Part shown: positions 5,248-11,880 of the stretch, one piece after another
Layout of the letters: every line of letters begins with the position of its first letter
Position numbering within the stretch: position 1 is the first letter of the stretch
Source: CAYPJE01 sp964410945
Lineage (GTDB): Bacteria; Fidelibacterota; Marinisomatia; Marinisomatales; TCS56
Reading direction: 5' to 3'
Length of the DNA: 11,880 nt
Assembly: GCA_964410945.1 (NCBI GenBank)
Contig: CAYPJE010000067.1
Location: 1 to 11,880 of the forward strand
Made by a program: the position numbers and the translations under genes
Notes under the pieces: generated by a model
Told to the model about the DNA's origin: nothing
The model's input: the letters and a program-made list of their open reading frames with translations, nothing else
Databases searched by the model: none

Positions 5248-6906
5248 ATGGCCAGAAAAATTACTCGACGTCAGTTTGTCACTACAACTTCCCTGGCAAC
5301 AGCCGGGATAATCGCCGGTTGTTCAATGCGTAACCGGTTTAACCTGATTATTCGCAATGGACTGGTCCTCGATGGACTGGGACAGCCCGGTATCAAAGCC
5401 GATCTTGGTATTACAGGAAACAAAATTTCAGTTATCGGCGATCTTTCCGCAGCCAGTGCTGATCGTATAATTGATGCCAGCGGATATGTAGTATCCCCGG
5501 GATTCATTGATATTCATACCCACACCGATGTGGAACTGCTGGCCAATCCCCACGGGGAGAGCAAAATCCGCCAGGGAATAACCACTGAGATCGGTGGAAA
5601 TTGCGGCTTCTCCCCCTTCCCGCTTACGGAAGAGGACCGCTTGGACCTGCACAGGGAATGGCAGAAAGAATATGGCGTTGATGTCGATTGGACCGATATC
5701 GGTGGTTTTTATGAAGCACTGGGTAAAAAGGGTTTCGCCTTCAATTATGGCAGTTTCACCGGCCACGGTGATATCCGCGCAGCAGTTGTGGGCCGAAACG
5801 ATATTGCACCAACGACGGAGCAGCTCAAGGAAATGCGGCGCCTGCTGGAAGCATCCATGGAAATGGGCAGCCTGGGTCTCACCACCGGATTGGAATATGC
5901 TCCCGGCAGCTATTCCAAAACCGATGAATTGATTGCCCTCTGCCAGGTGGTAGCCGCCAATGACGGTGTATATGCCACCCATATGCGCAATGAGGATGAC
6001 ACGGTGATCGAAGCAATCGAAGAAGCCTTGACGATCTGCCGGGAAACCGGTGTTTCAACAGAATTATCCCATTTAAAGGCTTGTAACAGGAATAACTGGC
6101 ATAAAGTACCCCAAATTCTGGAAATGCTGGACCAGGCCGCAGCCGAAATGCCGGTCCAGGCCGACCGCTACCCCTATGATGCCTGGGGCACGGGGCTGAC
6201 CAGCTTTACGCCACAGTGGTCCCGCCAGGGTGAACCTGAAGAGCGCCTGGCCCGCTTGAAGGATCGCAAGCTGGGTAAAAAAATCATGGCCTATGCCGAT
6301 GAAAGGGCTGAACGGATCGGCGGCTGGGATCGAATCCTGATCAGTGGTTGTGAGACCGAGGCTAATAAAAAATGGGAAGGCATTGATATCAAAACCTGTG
6401 CGGCTGAATCAGGGATGAAACCGGCGGAGTTTGTCCGGAATCTGCTGATCGAGGATCACCTGGAGACCAATATCGTTGGTTTCGCCATGAGTGAGGACAA
6501 TTTAAAAACCGTACTGAATTCACCCCACGTCATGGTTGGGTCAGATGGCACGGCTGTAGCACCTTATGGTGTCCTGCATCGGGGGAAACCCCATCCGCGT
6601 TACTATGGTGCTTTCCCCCGTGTATTGGGTAAATATGCGCGCGAAACCAAAACCCTGGAATTACCGGAAGCCATTCGCATGATGACCTCCATGCCGGCCG
6701 ATAAACTCGGTATCAAGGATCGTGGCCGGCTGGAAAAAGGCAAATTTGCCGATGTGACCATCTTCAATCCCGATACGGTAATCGATAATGCCACTTTCGC
6801 CGATCCCCACCAGTATCCCACCGGGATCGATTATGTAATCGTGAACGGCAAGATTGTGATCGATAACGGTGAACATACCGATGTTATGGCGGGAGAGCTG
6901 GTTTAA
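5248..6906 (+). CDS. N-acyl-D-amino-acid deacylase family amidohydrolase, Tat-exported lipoprotein
   Basis: Encodes 552 residues. The N-terminus has a twin-arginine motif (R7-R8-Q-F, in ITRRQFVTTTS), a hydrophobic stretch and a lipobox IIAGC, so C25 is probably lipidated after folded export. The rest is a metal-dependent amidohydrolase of the D-aminoacylase group, which splits N-acyl-D-amino acids into acid and free D-amino acid. H90-T-H92 lies in FIDIHTHTDVELL, C119 in GGNCGFSP, H245 in YATHMRNEDD, H275 in ELSHLKACN and D433 in GSDGTAVAPYG. The spacings of the metal ligands (29 from second-strand His to Cys, 30 between the two later His) equal those I recall for the Alcaligenes D-aminoacylase, so the site looks intact. 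The C-terminal KGKFADVTIFNPDTVID closes the small beta domain. It follows the symporter by 25 bp. Substrate (D- versus L-acyl) is not proven. Confidence 0.92.
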   Translation: MARKITRRQFVTTTSLATAGIIAGCSMRNRFNLIIRNGLVLDGLGQPGIKADLGITGNKISVIGDLSAASADRIIDASGYVVSPGFIDIHTHTDVELLANPHGESKIRQGITTEIGGNCGFSPFPLTEEDRLDLHREWQKEYGVDVDWTDIGGFYEALGKKGFAFNYGSFTGHGDIRAAVVGRNDIAPTTEQLKEMRRLLEASMEMGSLGLTTGLEYAPGSYSKTDELIALCQVVAANDGVYATHMRNEDDTVIEAIEEALTICRETGVSTELSHLKACNRNNWHKVPQILEMLDQAAAEMPVQADRYPYDAWGTGLTSFTPQWSRQGEPEERLARLKDRKLGKKIMAYADERAERIGGWDRILISGCETEANKKWEGIDIKTCAAESGMKPAEFVRNLLIEDHLETNIVGFAMSEDNLKTVLNSPHVMVGSDGTAVAPYGVLHRGKPHPRYYGAFPRVLGKYARETKTLELPEAIRMMTSMPADKLGIKDRGRLEKGKFADVTIFNPDTVIDNATFADPHQYPTGIDYVIVNGKIVIDNGEHTDVMAGELV

Positions 6907-6911
6907 TCCAT

Positions 6912-6991
6912 TGGAGTATGGAAAAAAGGAGACTGGAACACGGAAGAACGGGAACAGGAAAATGGGAACAAGGGACAGAAGACGGGAATGT
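6912..6991 (+). repeat. Purine-rich degenerate 7-bp tandem array
   Basis: Starting 6 bp after the deacylase stop codon, the + strand is almost all purine. It divides into units such as TGGAGTA, TGGAAAA, TGGAACA, CGGAAGA, GGGAACA, GGAAAAT, GGGAACA, AGGGACA and GAAGACG. Most are 7 bp around a GGGAACA consensus, with occasional 1-2 bp slips. About eleven units are present. It shares unit length, but not sequence, with the array in the crcB leader. Confidence 0.65.
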
Positions 6992-7214
6992 CTTTCATTC
7001 AAAGAAACAGCCAGAATCTCCAGCCCGTGGGATAGCATTGCTTATATAATTAATCCTTAATCCACTTAGGCTTGTCATCCTGAAATCTGACGAAGTTGGA
7101 GTGAATGATCTCTGGCGATATTATTTAAAAATGAAAACCGGAGTCAGGAGATCGAATAAAATATTAATTATCATACCAGGTGAGGTCAGTTTATTTTACA
7201 CCCTCTTCAGTAAT

Positions 7215-7279
7215 ACAGTCATTCCTGTCTGTTTGAACCGCAAAACAACCTACTGTAGACAGACAAGAATGTCGACAGT
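7215..7279. repeat. Imperfect inverted repeat
   Basis: CATTCCTGTCTGTTT (7220-7234) faces AGACAGACAAGAATG (7257-7271), with ACAGT and ACAGT-like flanks on the outside, leaving a loop of about 22 nt. This could be a small folded RNA, or the two ends of a decayed miniature element. No coding capacity is seen. Confidence 0.5.
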
Positions 7280-7378
7280 ACAAACCATCCACTCGTAGTA
7301 CAGACATCCCGACTTCATTTTGGTAATATTTCGCCGTGACAGGCCTGGTCTGCACAAACCAGTTTATCTCTCTACCAG

Positions 7379-7398
7379 CGACAGATTAAAATCTGTCG
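7379..7398. repeat. Perfect short palindrome
   Basis: CGACAGATT and AATCTGTCG are perfect 9-bp arms around a 2-nt centre (AA). It lies about 60 bp before the M24 peptidase start codon. It could be a regulator-binding palindrome, or part of a dispersed repeat like those elsewhere in the gap. Confidence 0.55.
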
Positions 7399-7460
7399 TA
7401 CGGATTGTGATAGATTTAATTTCCAGGCAATAATCAGTTAATTAATGTTGGGATAATCCG

Positions 7461-8636
7461 ATGAAACCTACCCTCTCCGATCTCAAGCCCATGCTGGATG
7501 GTATTGAACCAATAACTGTCAACGAACGGCGTCAGCGCATCACCAAGGCTCAGCGCCTGATGTCTGAAAGCAAAATTAGGGCGGTTTTATTGGAACCAGG
7601 GGCCAGCCTGTTCTATTTCACCGGTATCGACTGGTACCGTAGTGAACGCCTGCTGGCGGCTATTCTGCCGGTTAGCGGCGAACCGGTTTATATATGCCCT
7701 GCTTTTGAAGAGGAGCGTTTCAGGGAATTGCTGGTTTTCGGTGATGATGTCCGCACCTGGGAGGAACATGAGAACCCCTACGAGCTGGTGGCTGGTATTT
7801 TCAGTGACTTGAGTATATCATCAGGAAAAATCGGTATTGAAGAGAGCGTGCGTTATTTTATCACCAACGGGATAACCAAAGCGGCATCTCGGTTGGGCCT
7901 AGTCAGCGCCGATCCGGTAATAATCCCCTGCCGGGCCTATAAATCGAACGCCGAAATTGCCCTGATGCAAAGGGCTAATGAAATTACCGCCGAGGCCTTC
8001 AAGTATTGTATCGCTCATCTGGTGGAGGGCCAATCGCAACGTGAATTCATCGATAACAGCATTGCCGCCCACCGGGCGCTGGGAGTAAATGGCAGTATTG
8101 ATGTACAATTCGGAAAAAGTACCGCCTTCCCCCACGGCAGCAAGGAATTGACTTACCTGCACGAAGGTGATGTTGTGCTTATGGACGGCCAATGCACGAT
8201 AGATGGTTACTGGTCCGATATCAGCCGGACGATTGTGTTTGGTGAACCCACACAACGTCAACGGTATATTTGGGAGTTGGAGAAGGAAGCCCAGGCCGCC
8301 GCCTTTGCGGCTGCGAAATTGGGTGAGCCATGCGAAGCAATAGACGCTGCGGCCAGGAAAGTGCTTGAAACAGCCGGTTTTGGTCCTGGTTACAAAGTGC
8401 CCGGTCTCCCCCATCGCACGGGTCACGGAATCGGACTGGAAATCCACGAACCTCACTACATTGTCAAAGGTAACCAGACACCACTGGAAGCGGGCCTCTG
8501 TTTCAGCAATGAACCGATGATTGCCATCTACGATGAATTCGGTGTCCGCCTGGAAGATTGCATGTACATGGCCGAGGACGGCGCCCATTTCTTCACTCAG
8601 CCCAGTCCTTCGATTGAGGAACCATTTGAAAAATAA
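7461..8636 (+). CDS. M24B metallopeptidase, Xaa-Pro aminopeptidase/dipeptidase type
   Basis: Encodes 391 residues without a signal peptide, so cytoplasmic. The N-terminal half (about 25-155) is a creatinase-type domain (RITKAQRLMSESKIRAVLLE, then SLFYFTGIDWYRSERL). The C-terminal half (about 165-385) is the pita-bread catalytic domain. The five dinuclear metal ligands of the family are all present: D242 (VVLMDGQCTIDGY), D253 (WSDISRT), H322 (HRTGHGIGLEIHEP), E351 (FSNEPMI) and E365 (VRLEDCMYM). H225 in FPHGSKE is the usual helper histidine region. Such enzymes cut the bond before proline in short peptides; aminopeptidase and prolidase activities cannot be told apart here. The gene follows the deacylase in the same direction, but after a 554-bp repeat-rich gap, so it is probably transcribed separately. 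Confidence 0.92.
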   Translation: MKPTLSDLKPMLDGIEPITVNERRQRITKAQRLMSESKIRAVLLEPGASLFYFTGIDWYRSERLLAAILPVSGEPVYICPAFEEERFRELLVFGDDVRTWEEHENPYELVAGIFSDLSISSGKIGIEESVRYFITNGITKAASRLGLVSADPVIIPCRAYKSNAEIALMQRANEITAEAFKYCIAHLVEGQSQREFIDNSIAAHRALGVNGSIDVQFGKSTAFPHGSKELTYLHEGDVVLMDGQCTIDGYWSDISRTIVFGEPTQRQRYIWELEKEAQAAAFAAAKLGEPCEAIDAAARKVLETAGFGPGYKVPGLPHRTGHGIGLEIHEPHYIVKGNQTPLEAGLCFSNEPMIAIYDEFGVRLEDCMYMAEDGAHFFTQPSPSIEEPFEK

Positions 8637-8652
8637 AATATATAAGTGATCA

Positions 8653-8676
8653 AATTTGATGTTCCAATATCAAATT
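8653..8676. repeat. A+T-rich hairpin after the M24 peptidase gene
   Basis: AATTTGAT (8653-8660) and ATCAAATT (8669-8676) form a perfect 8-bp inverted repeat with an 8-nt loop, 17 bp after the stop codon. There is no T-run and little G+C, so a terminator role is doubtful. It may instead be a regulator site for the lipoprotein gene at 8718. Confidence 0.4.
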
Positions 8677-8717
8677 GAATACTACCGTTGATAAATACTG
8701 AACCCAGGGGCTGAACA

Positions 8718-9110
8718 ATGAAAAAACTCACCTTTCTAATTCTTCTGACTTTTTTTATGCAATCCTGTATTTTCGACAAAGAGGGGAAAGAACAATTCAT
8801 CGTGGAAATTGATCGTTTTGAATGCCCCGATTCACTGGCAGTTGGAGATACACTAGTGGTTGGTTTGTGGGGTTGGATCGGTGCCGACGGCCATTATGCC
8901 TTTTCGCATATCGATCTGGATAAAGATGATTCAAAGGCTGAAATAACAGCCTACGGAACTTATGATGAAAGTCTACAGACAGTTACCATGGCTACGGTCC
9001 AATTGAGCGGTTATACGGTCACTATTGAGCCGCCTTTTGAATTTCCGTTCCAATTGCGGGTATATCAGGACAAAACCAGCTATATTGGCAAAACCATATA
9101 CGGAAAATAG
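8718..9110 (+). CDS. Small predicted lipoprotein, beta-rich, function unknown
   Basis: Encodes 130 residues. The start MKKLTFLILLTFFMQSC is a classic lipoprotein signal, with C17 as the likely lipidated residue. The mature part (IVEIDRFECPDSLAVGDTLVVGLWGWIG, split by short turns) is rich in alternating hydrophobic residues. It suggests a small beta-sandwich like those of other FCB-group lipoproteins with a VGDTL strand and a GHYAFSHIDLDK segment; that likeness is from memory and gives no function. An AGGGG ribosome site lies 8 nt before the ATG, supporting the start. It points toward the large sorting-domain gene, and their stop codons are 8 bp apart. Confidence 0.8.
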   Translation: MKKLTFLILLTFFMQSCIFDKEGKEQFIVEIDRFECPDSLAVGDTLVVGLWGWIGADGHYAFSHIDLDKDDSKAEITAYGTYDESLQTVTMATVQLSGYTVTIEPPFEFPFQLRVYQDKTSYIGKTIYGK

Positions 9111-9118
9111 TCTTTGGC

Positions 9119-11880
9119 CTATTTCAACAGTACCATCTTTCGGGTTTGTACATAGTTACCAGCCCTGATCTGGTAGAAGTAAACACCCGAGCTAACGGGT
9201 AATCCGAACTTGTTCTTACCGTCCCACATTATACGATGATTGCCAGGTTGCTCAATCCTATTTACTAACGTACATACTACCTGTCCCAATAAATTGTATA
9301 TAACTAATTCCACCTGTTCCTCACGAGCAATTGTATACCGTATTGTAGTGACTGGATTAAAAGGATTGGGATAGTTCTGCATCAGGTTGAATTCAGTTGG
9401 AGTTATAGCAATTTCATCGGCCGCCAGTAATGTGGGATTAAACTGGAATACATCATTATCAGTAATATTTTTCATAGTCACAATTTTGAAGACGGTACCA
9501 ATCTCAGGCTGTTCGGCTGTATAATCAGCCGGTGACTCAGCCGTAGCAACATCACCACCATCTAGTAACACAAATGATGTCCTTGCCATCACAAGCCAGG
9601 TATCGGTTGGCCCTCCCGGATCACCATTATCACCAGGTCCTCCATACCATGGGCCAATAAATGTATTACCTGCTTCAATAGCTGTTACAAAATTATCATA
9701 TCCCAGGGATCCAGGAGTGTCATCAACAGGACTGTGAACATGGATTCGATCGGTCCAAGGATCATCAAGTCCATCCGATACACCATGGTCGGCATCAGCT
9801 GGATCTGAATAATCTTTTCCTATCTGCAGATTCCACTTAGCATTCCCGTCTTCATCCACAATCCATGGGATTAATTTATAGTCATCAGAAGGATCATCAT
9901 CAGGGCCAACATTCCACCACTCAAAAGGTACATCAACCAGTGTGTCTCCTCCCCAGGCAGCATAGGCTTTTCCACTGCCGGTAAAACGAACCTCAAAATT
10001 ATTGGGAATCAGTGCTGCAATTCCTGAAGGTGAGTGACTGTAACCACCGCTATAGTCGAATACTCTGGATATAAAATTATCTTCACTATAACCATAATTT
10101 GGTGGATTATGAAGCAACCATATCGTTCCATTAACCTGTTGATTGGTATAATCACCACCAGCTACTATATATGATAAAAAATATGCATCTGATACTGCGT
10201 CGACTGGTGGATTGAGTGGTCCATCGCCATTCGCTGTAGCACCAATCCATTTTAAATCCTTGGGTGCCTTCTCAGCCACCAGCTTAAAGCCTTCAGTGAC
10301 CGGATATTCAAATTGGTACTCTTCAGGAAACGGATAGTTCTCCAACAACCAAGTTCCAGTAGTGACGTTATACAGGTTAAGACTAGTTTCTTCGACAATT
10401 TCATATCTAACTGTGTCAATGGTTATAATGCCTTCTGCATCCACAATAGTCCCATCATACCCATCATCCCATATTTTCCACCTAATTTCAATTGGATAAG
10501 TAACATCACCATCAATATTGATAGTGACTTCATCATTAGATGAAATAGCACCAAATTCTGAGTGGCTACTGTCTCCCCATATAATATAATTATTCAATTC
10601 GTCTATGGTACCTTCAAGATTCACACAGTTCTGTCCTGTATATTGACAATTTCCTACACTTCCCCAATTATTAATCTTGACATTGGCCGGAAAACTCAAT
10701 TGTATACCATCAATCCAGTTAGAAGCGCAATTCATTGATAATTCAAACAGCAGCATATGTGTGTTGTTGTCTGAATAGTATGCTTCTGCATCCATGGTGG
10801 TTTTGGAACAATCAACTACTTTAGTAAGAAATTCTTTCTCAGGAACAACAATTCTGGAATTGGAAAAAGTTAGTTGGTATGTATGATTGTTAATATCAGC
10901 GGGGTCTATCAATCTAAATCCCACTCTACCATCTGCATTGCCCGTCACATGGCTGCACCAGTAGACATTTGGATCTGGTTCATAACCTAATATTTCTACA
11001 GGCAAAGATAAAACATGCCGGTTCCAAATATCAGTTCCTGATAGACCAATATCGAAACGGAGTTCAACTTCTGATTCTGAATAATCAGGTGGAACGTATA
11101 GTAAGATTGCTTCCTCCTCTGGCAGATTAAAAGTCTCTGGCCAAGGTAACAATTCATCAATAACCTGGGAATAGTTATCCTCAATAATGATTTTACGAGA
11201 TAATGGAGTGACAGCTATCGAAATATCAAGCGTGTCTGATGAAATGTTTGCAGTCTGATAAATCAACCTGACCATTTCACCGTTATTTGCAATACCGTTA
11301 TCATTGAGGTTATCAGCAAGGATTTCGAACTCACCTACCAGAACATAATCATAAAAGGTTGTATCCTCCGGTAATTGAAAGAAATTATCAGCCACCTTTT
11401 GGACCATTTGATCCAATTTCTTCAACCTGGTCACAGAACCCAAAGCGGTTTTGTCTCGCGCTACCATCATGGCGATTATTACTTCTTGTGAATCACCAGG
11501 TGCCATTGAAAATGATCCTGAGCATAAATTGAACCTCCGATCAGATGAAACCCAGTTGTCACTGTCTACAACTTCACTGTCATTGGCATCGGTATTCTGT
11601 ACCGGATCGCCAGGAAACATAAATCTACTTCCCCCGGTCAGATTAAGATTTTCTTCGGGATATAATGAATCAGCTAATATATCTATCGGTATTCCAGGGC
11701 ACGATAAACCTTGCATAATATTATAGAGTTCAATGCTATTATATGGCCATAGCATTTCAGGATTATCACCGTTGGTTACAACAAATGAACTCATAGATAA
11801 ATTTTTATATCCATGTATCAACTTACTAAATGCTCTAGCAGTATCACCTTCGGACTCTACGATCGGCCCTTGGATTATAT
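9119..11880 (-). CDS. Large exported protein with C-terminal type A (T9SS) sorting domain, N-terminus outside the window
   Basis: The frame stays open to the right edge, so the true start is beyond 11880; the TTG at 11821 is internal. About 920 residues are visible. At the upstream end, DRRFNLCSGSFSMAPGDSQE followed by VIIAMMVARD, then a coiled SVTRLKKLDQMVQKVADNFFQLP, is a module common in huge secreted proteins of Marinimicrobia and related phyla. The middle is beta-rich, with Asp/Gly-rich stretches (GPDDDPSDDYK, GGPGDNGDPGGPTDTW) and W-rich strands. The last 85 or so residues (FNLMQNYPNPFNPVTTIRYT ... VSSGVYFYQIRAG ... TRKMVLLK) form the type A sorting domain that directs proteins through type IX secretion to the cell surface. 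The gene is visibly A+T-richer than the transporter and deacylase genes. Its specific activity is unknown; no catalytic motif is recognised. Confidence 0.9.
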   Translation of the reverse strand, partial: IIQGPIVESEGDTARAFSKLIHGYKNLSMSSFVVTNGDNPEMLWPYNSIELYNIMQGLSCPGIPIDILADSLYPEENLNLTGGSRFMFPGDPVQNTDANDSEVVDSDNWVSSDRRFNLCSGSFSMAPGDSQEVIIAMMVARDKTALGSVTRLKKLDQMVQKVADNFFQLPEDTTFYDYVLVGEFEILADNLNDNGIANNGEMVRLIYQTANISSDTLDISIAVTPLSRKIIIEDNYSQVIDELLPWPETFNLPEEEAILLYVPPDYSESEVELRFDIGLSGTDIWNRHVLSLPVEILGYEPDPNVYWCSHVTGNADGRVGFRLIDPADINNHTYQLTFSNSRIVVPEKEFLTKVVDCSKTTMDAEAYYSDNNTHMLLFELSMNCASNWIDGIQLSFPANVKINNWGSVGNCQYTGQNCVNLEGTIDELNNYIIWGDSSHSEFGAISSNDEVTINIDGDVTYPIEIRWKIWDDGYDGTIVDAEGIITIDTVRYEIVEETSLNLYNVTTGTWLLENYPFPEEYQFEYPVTEGFKLVAEKAPKDLKWIGATANGDGPLNPPVDAVSDAYFLSYIVAGGDYTNQQVNGTIWLLHNPPNYGYSEDNFISRVFDYSGGYSHSPSGIAALIPNNFEVRFTGSGKAYAAWGGDTLVDVPFEWWNVGPDDDPSDDYKLIPWIVDEDGNAKWNLQIGKDYSDPADADHGVSDGLDDPWTDRIHVHSPVDDTPGSLGYDNFVTAIEAGNTFIGPWYGGPGDNGDPGGPTDTWLVMARTSFVLLDGGDVATAESPADYTAEQPEIGTVFKIVTMKNITDNDVFQFNPTLLAADEIAITPTEFNLMQNYPNPFNPVTTIRYTIAREEQVELVIYNLLGQVVCTLVNRIEQPGNHRIMWDGKNKFGLPVSSGVYFYQIRAGNYVQTRKMVLLK

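Larger units (their letters stand above)
6907..7460. other. Gene-free 554-bp intergenic region filled with repeats
   Basis: No plausible coding region is seen on either strand; the short frames lack ribosome sites and any family likeness. The stretch holds a purine-rich heptamer array (6912-6991). A decayed copy of a TGTCATCCTGA...GACGAAG...GATCTC intergenic repeat lies at about 7074-7112. Further on are an imperfect inverted repeat (7215-7279) and a short perfect palindrome (7379-7398). The last 60 bp before 7461 are A+T-rich and should contain the promoter of the M24 peptidase gene, though no clear promoter boxes could be picked out. Confidence 0.7.

Noticed and set aside
6869..7298. Short open frames in the repeat-rich gap (63 and 65 codons, + strand)
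   Set aside because: The first starts inside the deacylase gene, both run through repeat DNA, and neither has a ribosome site or resembles a known protein.
8653..8676. An intrinsic terminator after the M24 peptidase
   Set aside because: The stem is A+T-rich and no T-run follows it.

Overview
The window reads as a piece of chromosome, probably from a metagenome-assembled genome of the FCB superphylum. My best guess is Candidatus Neomarinimicrobiota or a relative such as Calditrichota or KSB1. The main evidence is the large exported protein at the right end: it closes with a type A (type IX secretion) sorting domain containing QNYPNPFNP, and it carries the DRRFNLCSGSFSMAPGDSQE stretch typical of big secreted proteins in those groups. 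No rRNA, tRNA or other marker gene is present, so the taxonomy is inferred.

Left edge (1-641): an A+T-rich gene, cut by the window edge, lies on the + strand and is followed directly by a 131-bp hairpin-forming site with all the marks of an integron attC recombination site. This is a gene cassette, and probably the last one of an integron array extending to the left. Its product looks distantly like a PD-(D/E)XK nuclease-fold protein. Right after the attC the ordinary chromosome resumes with crcB/fluC (fluoride channel, - strand). Its leader contains a recognisable fluoride riboswitch aptamer and, between aptamer and start codon, a degenerate 7-bp tandem repeat.

Middle (1200-3724, - strand): an intergenic stretch with hairpins and dispersed repeats, a small NTF2/SnoaL-fold protein, another repeat, then a two-gene unit of an SxxK serine hydrolase lipoprotein (class A beta-lactamase-like) and a DUF2721 membrane protein. 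The ribosome-binding site of the second gene overlaps the stop codon of the first.

Centre (3837-8636, + strand): an AGCS-family Na+/alanine-type symporter and, 25 bp later, a Tat-exported lipoprotein of the N-acyl-D-amino-acid deacylase family. After a 554-bp gene-free, repeat-filled gap comes an M24B Xaa-Pro-type peptidase. With the divergent serine hydrolase, these genes suggest a plan: the envelope enzyme frees amino acids (D-amino acids included) from N-acylated substrates, the symporter takes up small neutral ones, and the peptidase digests proline peptides inside. This linkage is inference from gene order.

Right (8718-11880): a small lipoprotein of unknown function (+) runs convergently into the large sorting-domain protein (-), whose N-terminus lies beyond the window.

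The points most worth follow-up are the integron cassette and attC in a non-proteobacterial-looking genome, the fluoride riboswitch beside it, the D-amino-acid salvage cluster, and two unrelated-looking heptamer tandem arrays in gene-free regions.
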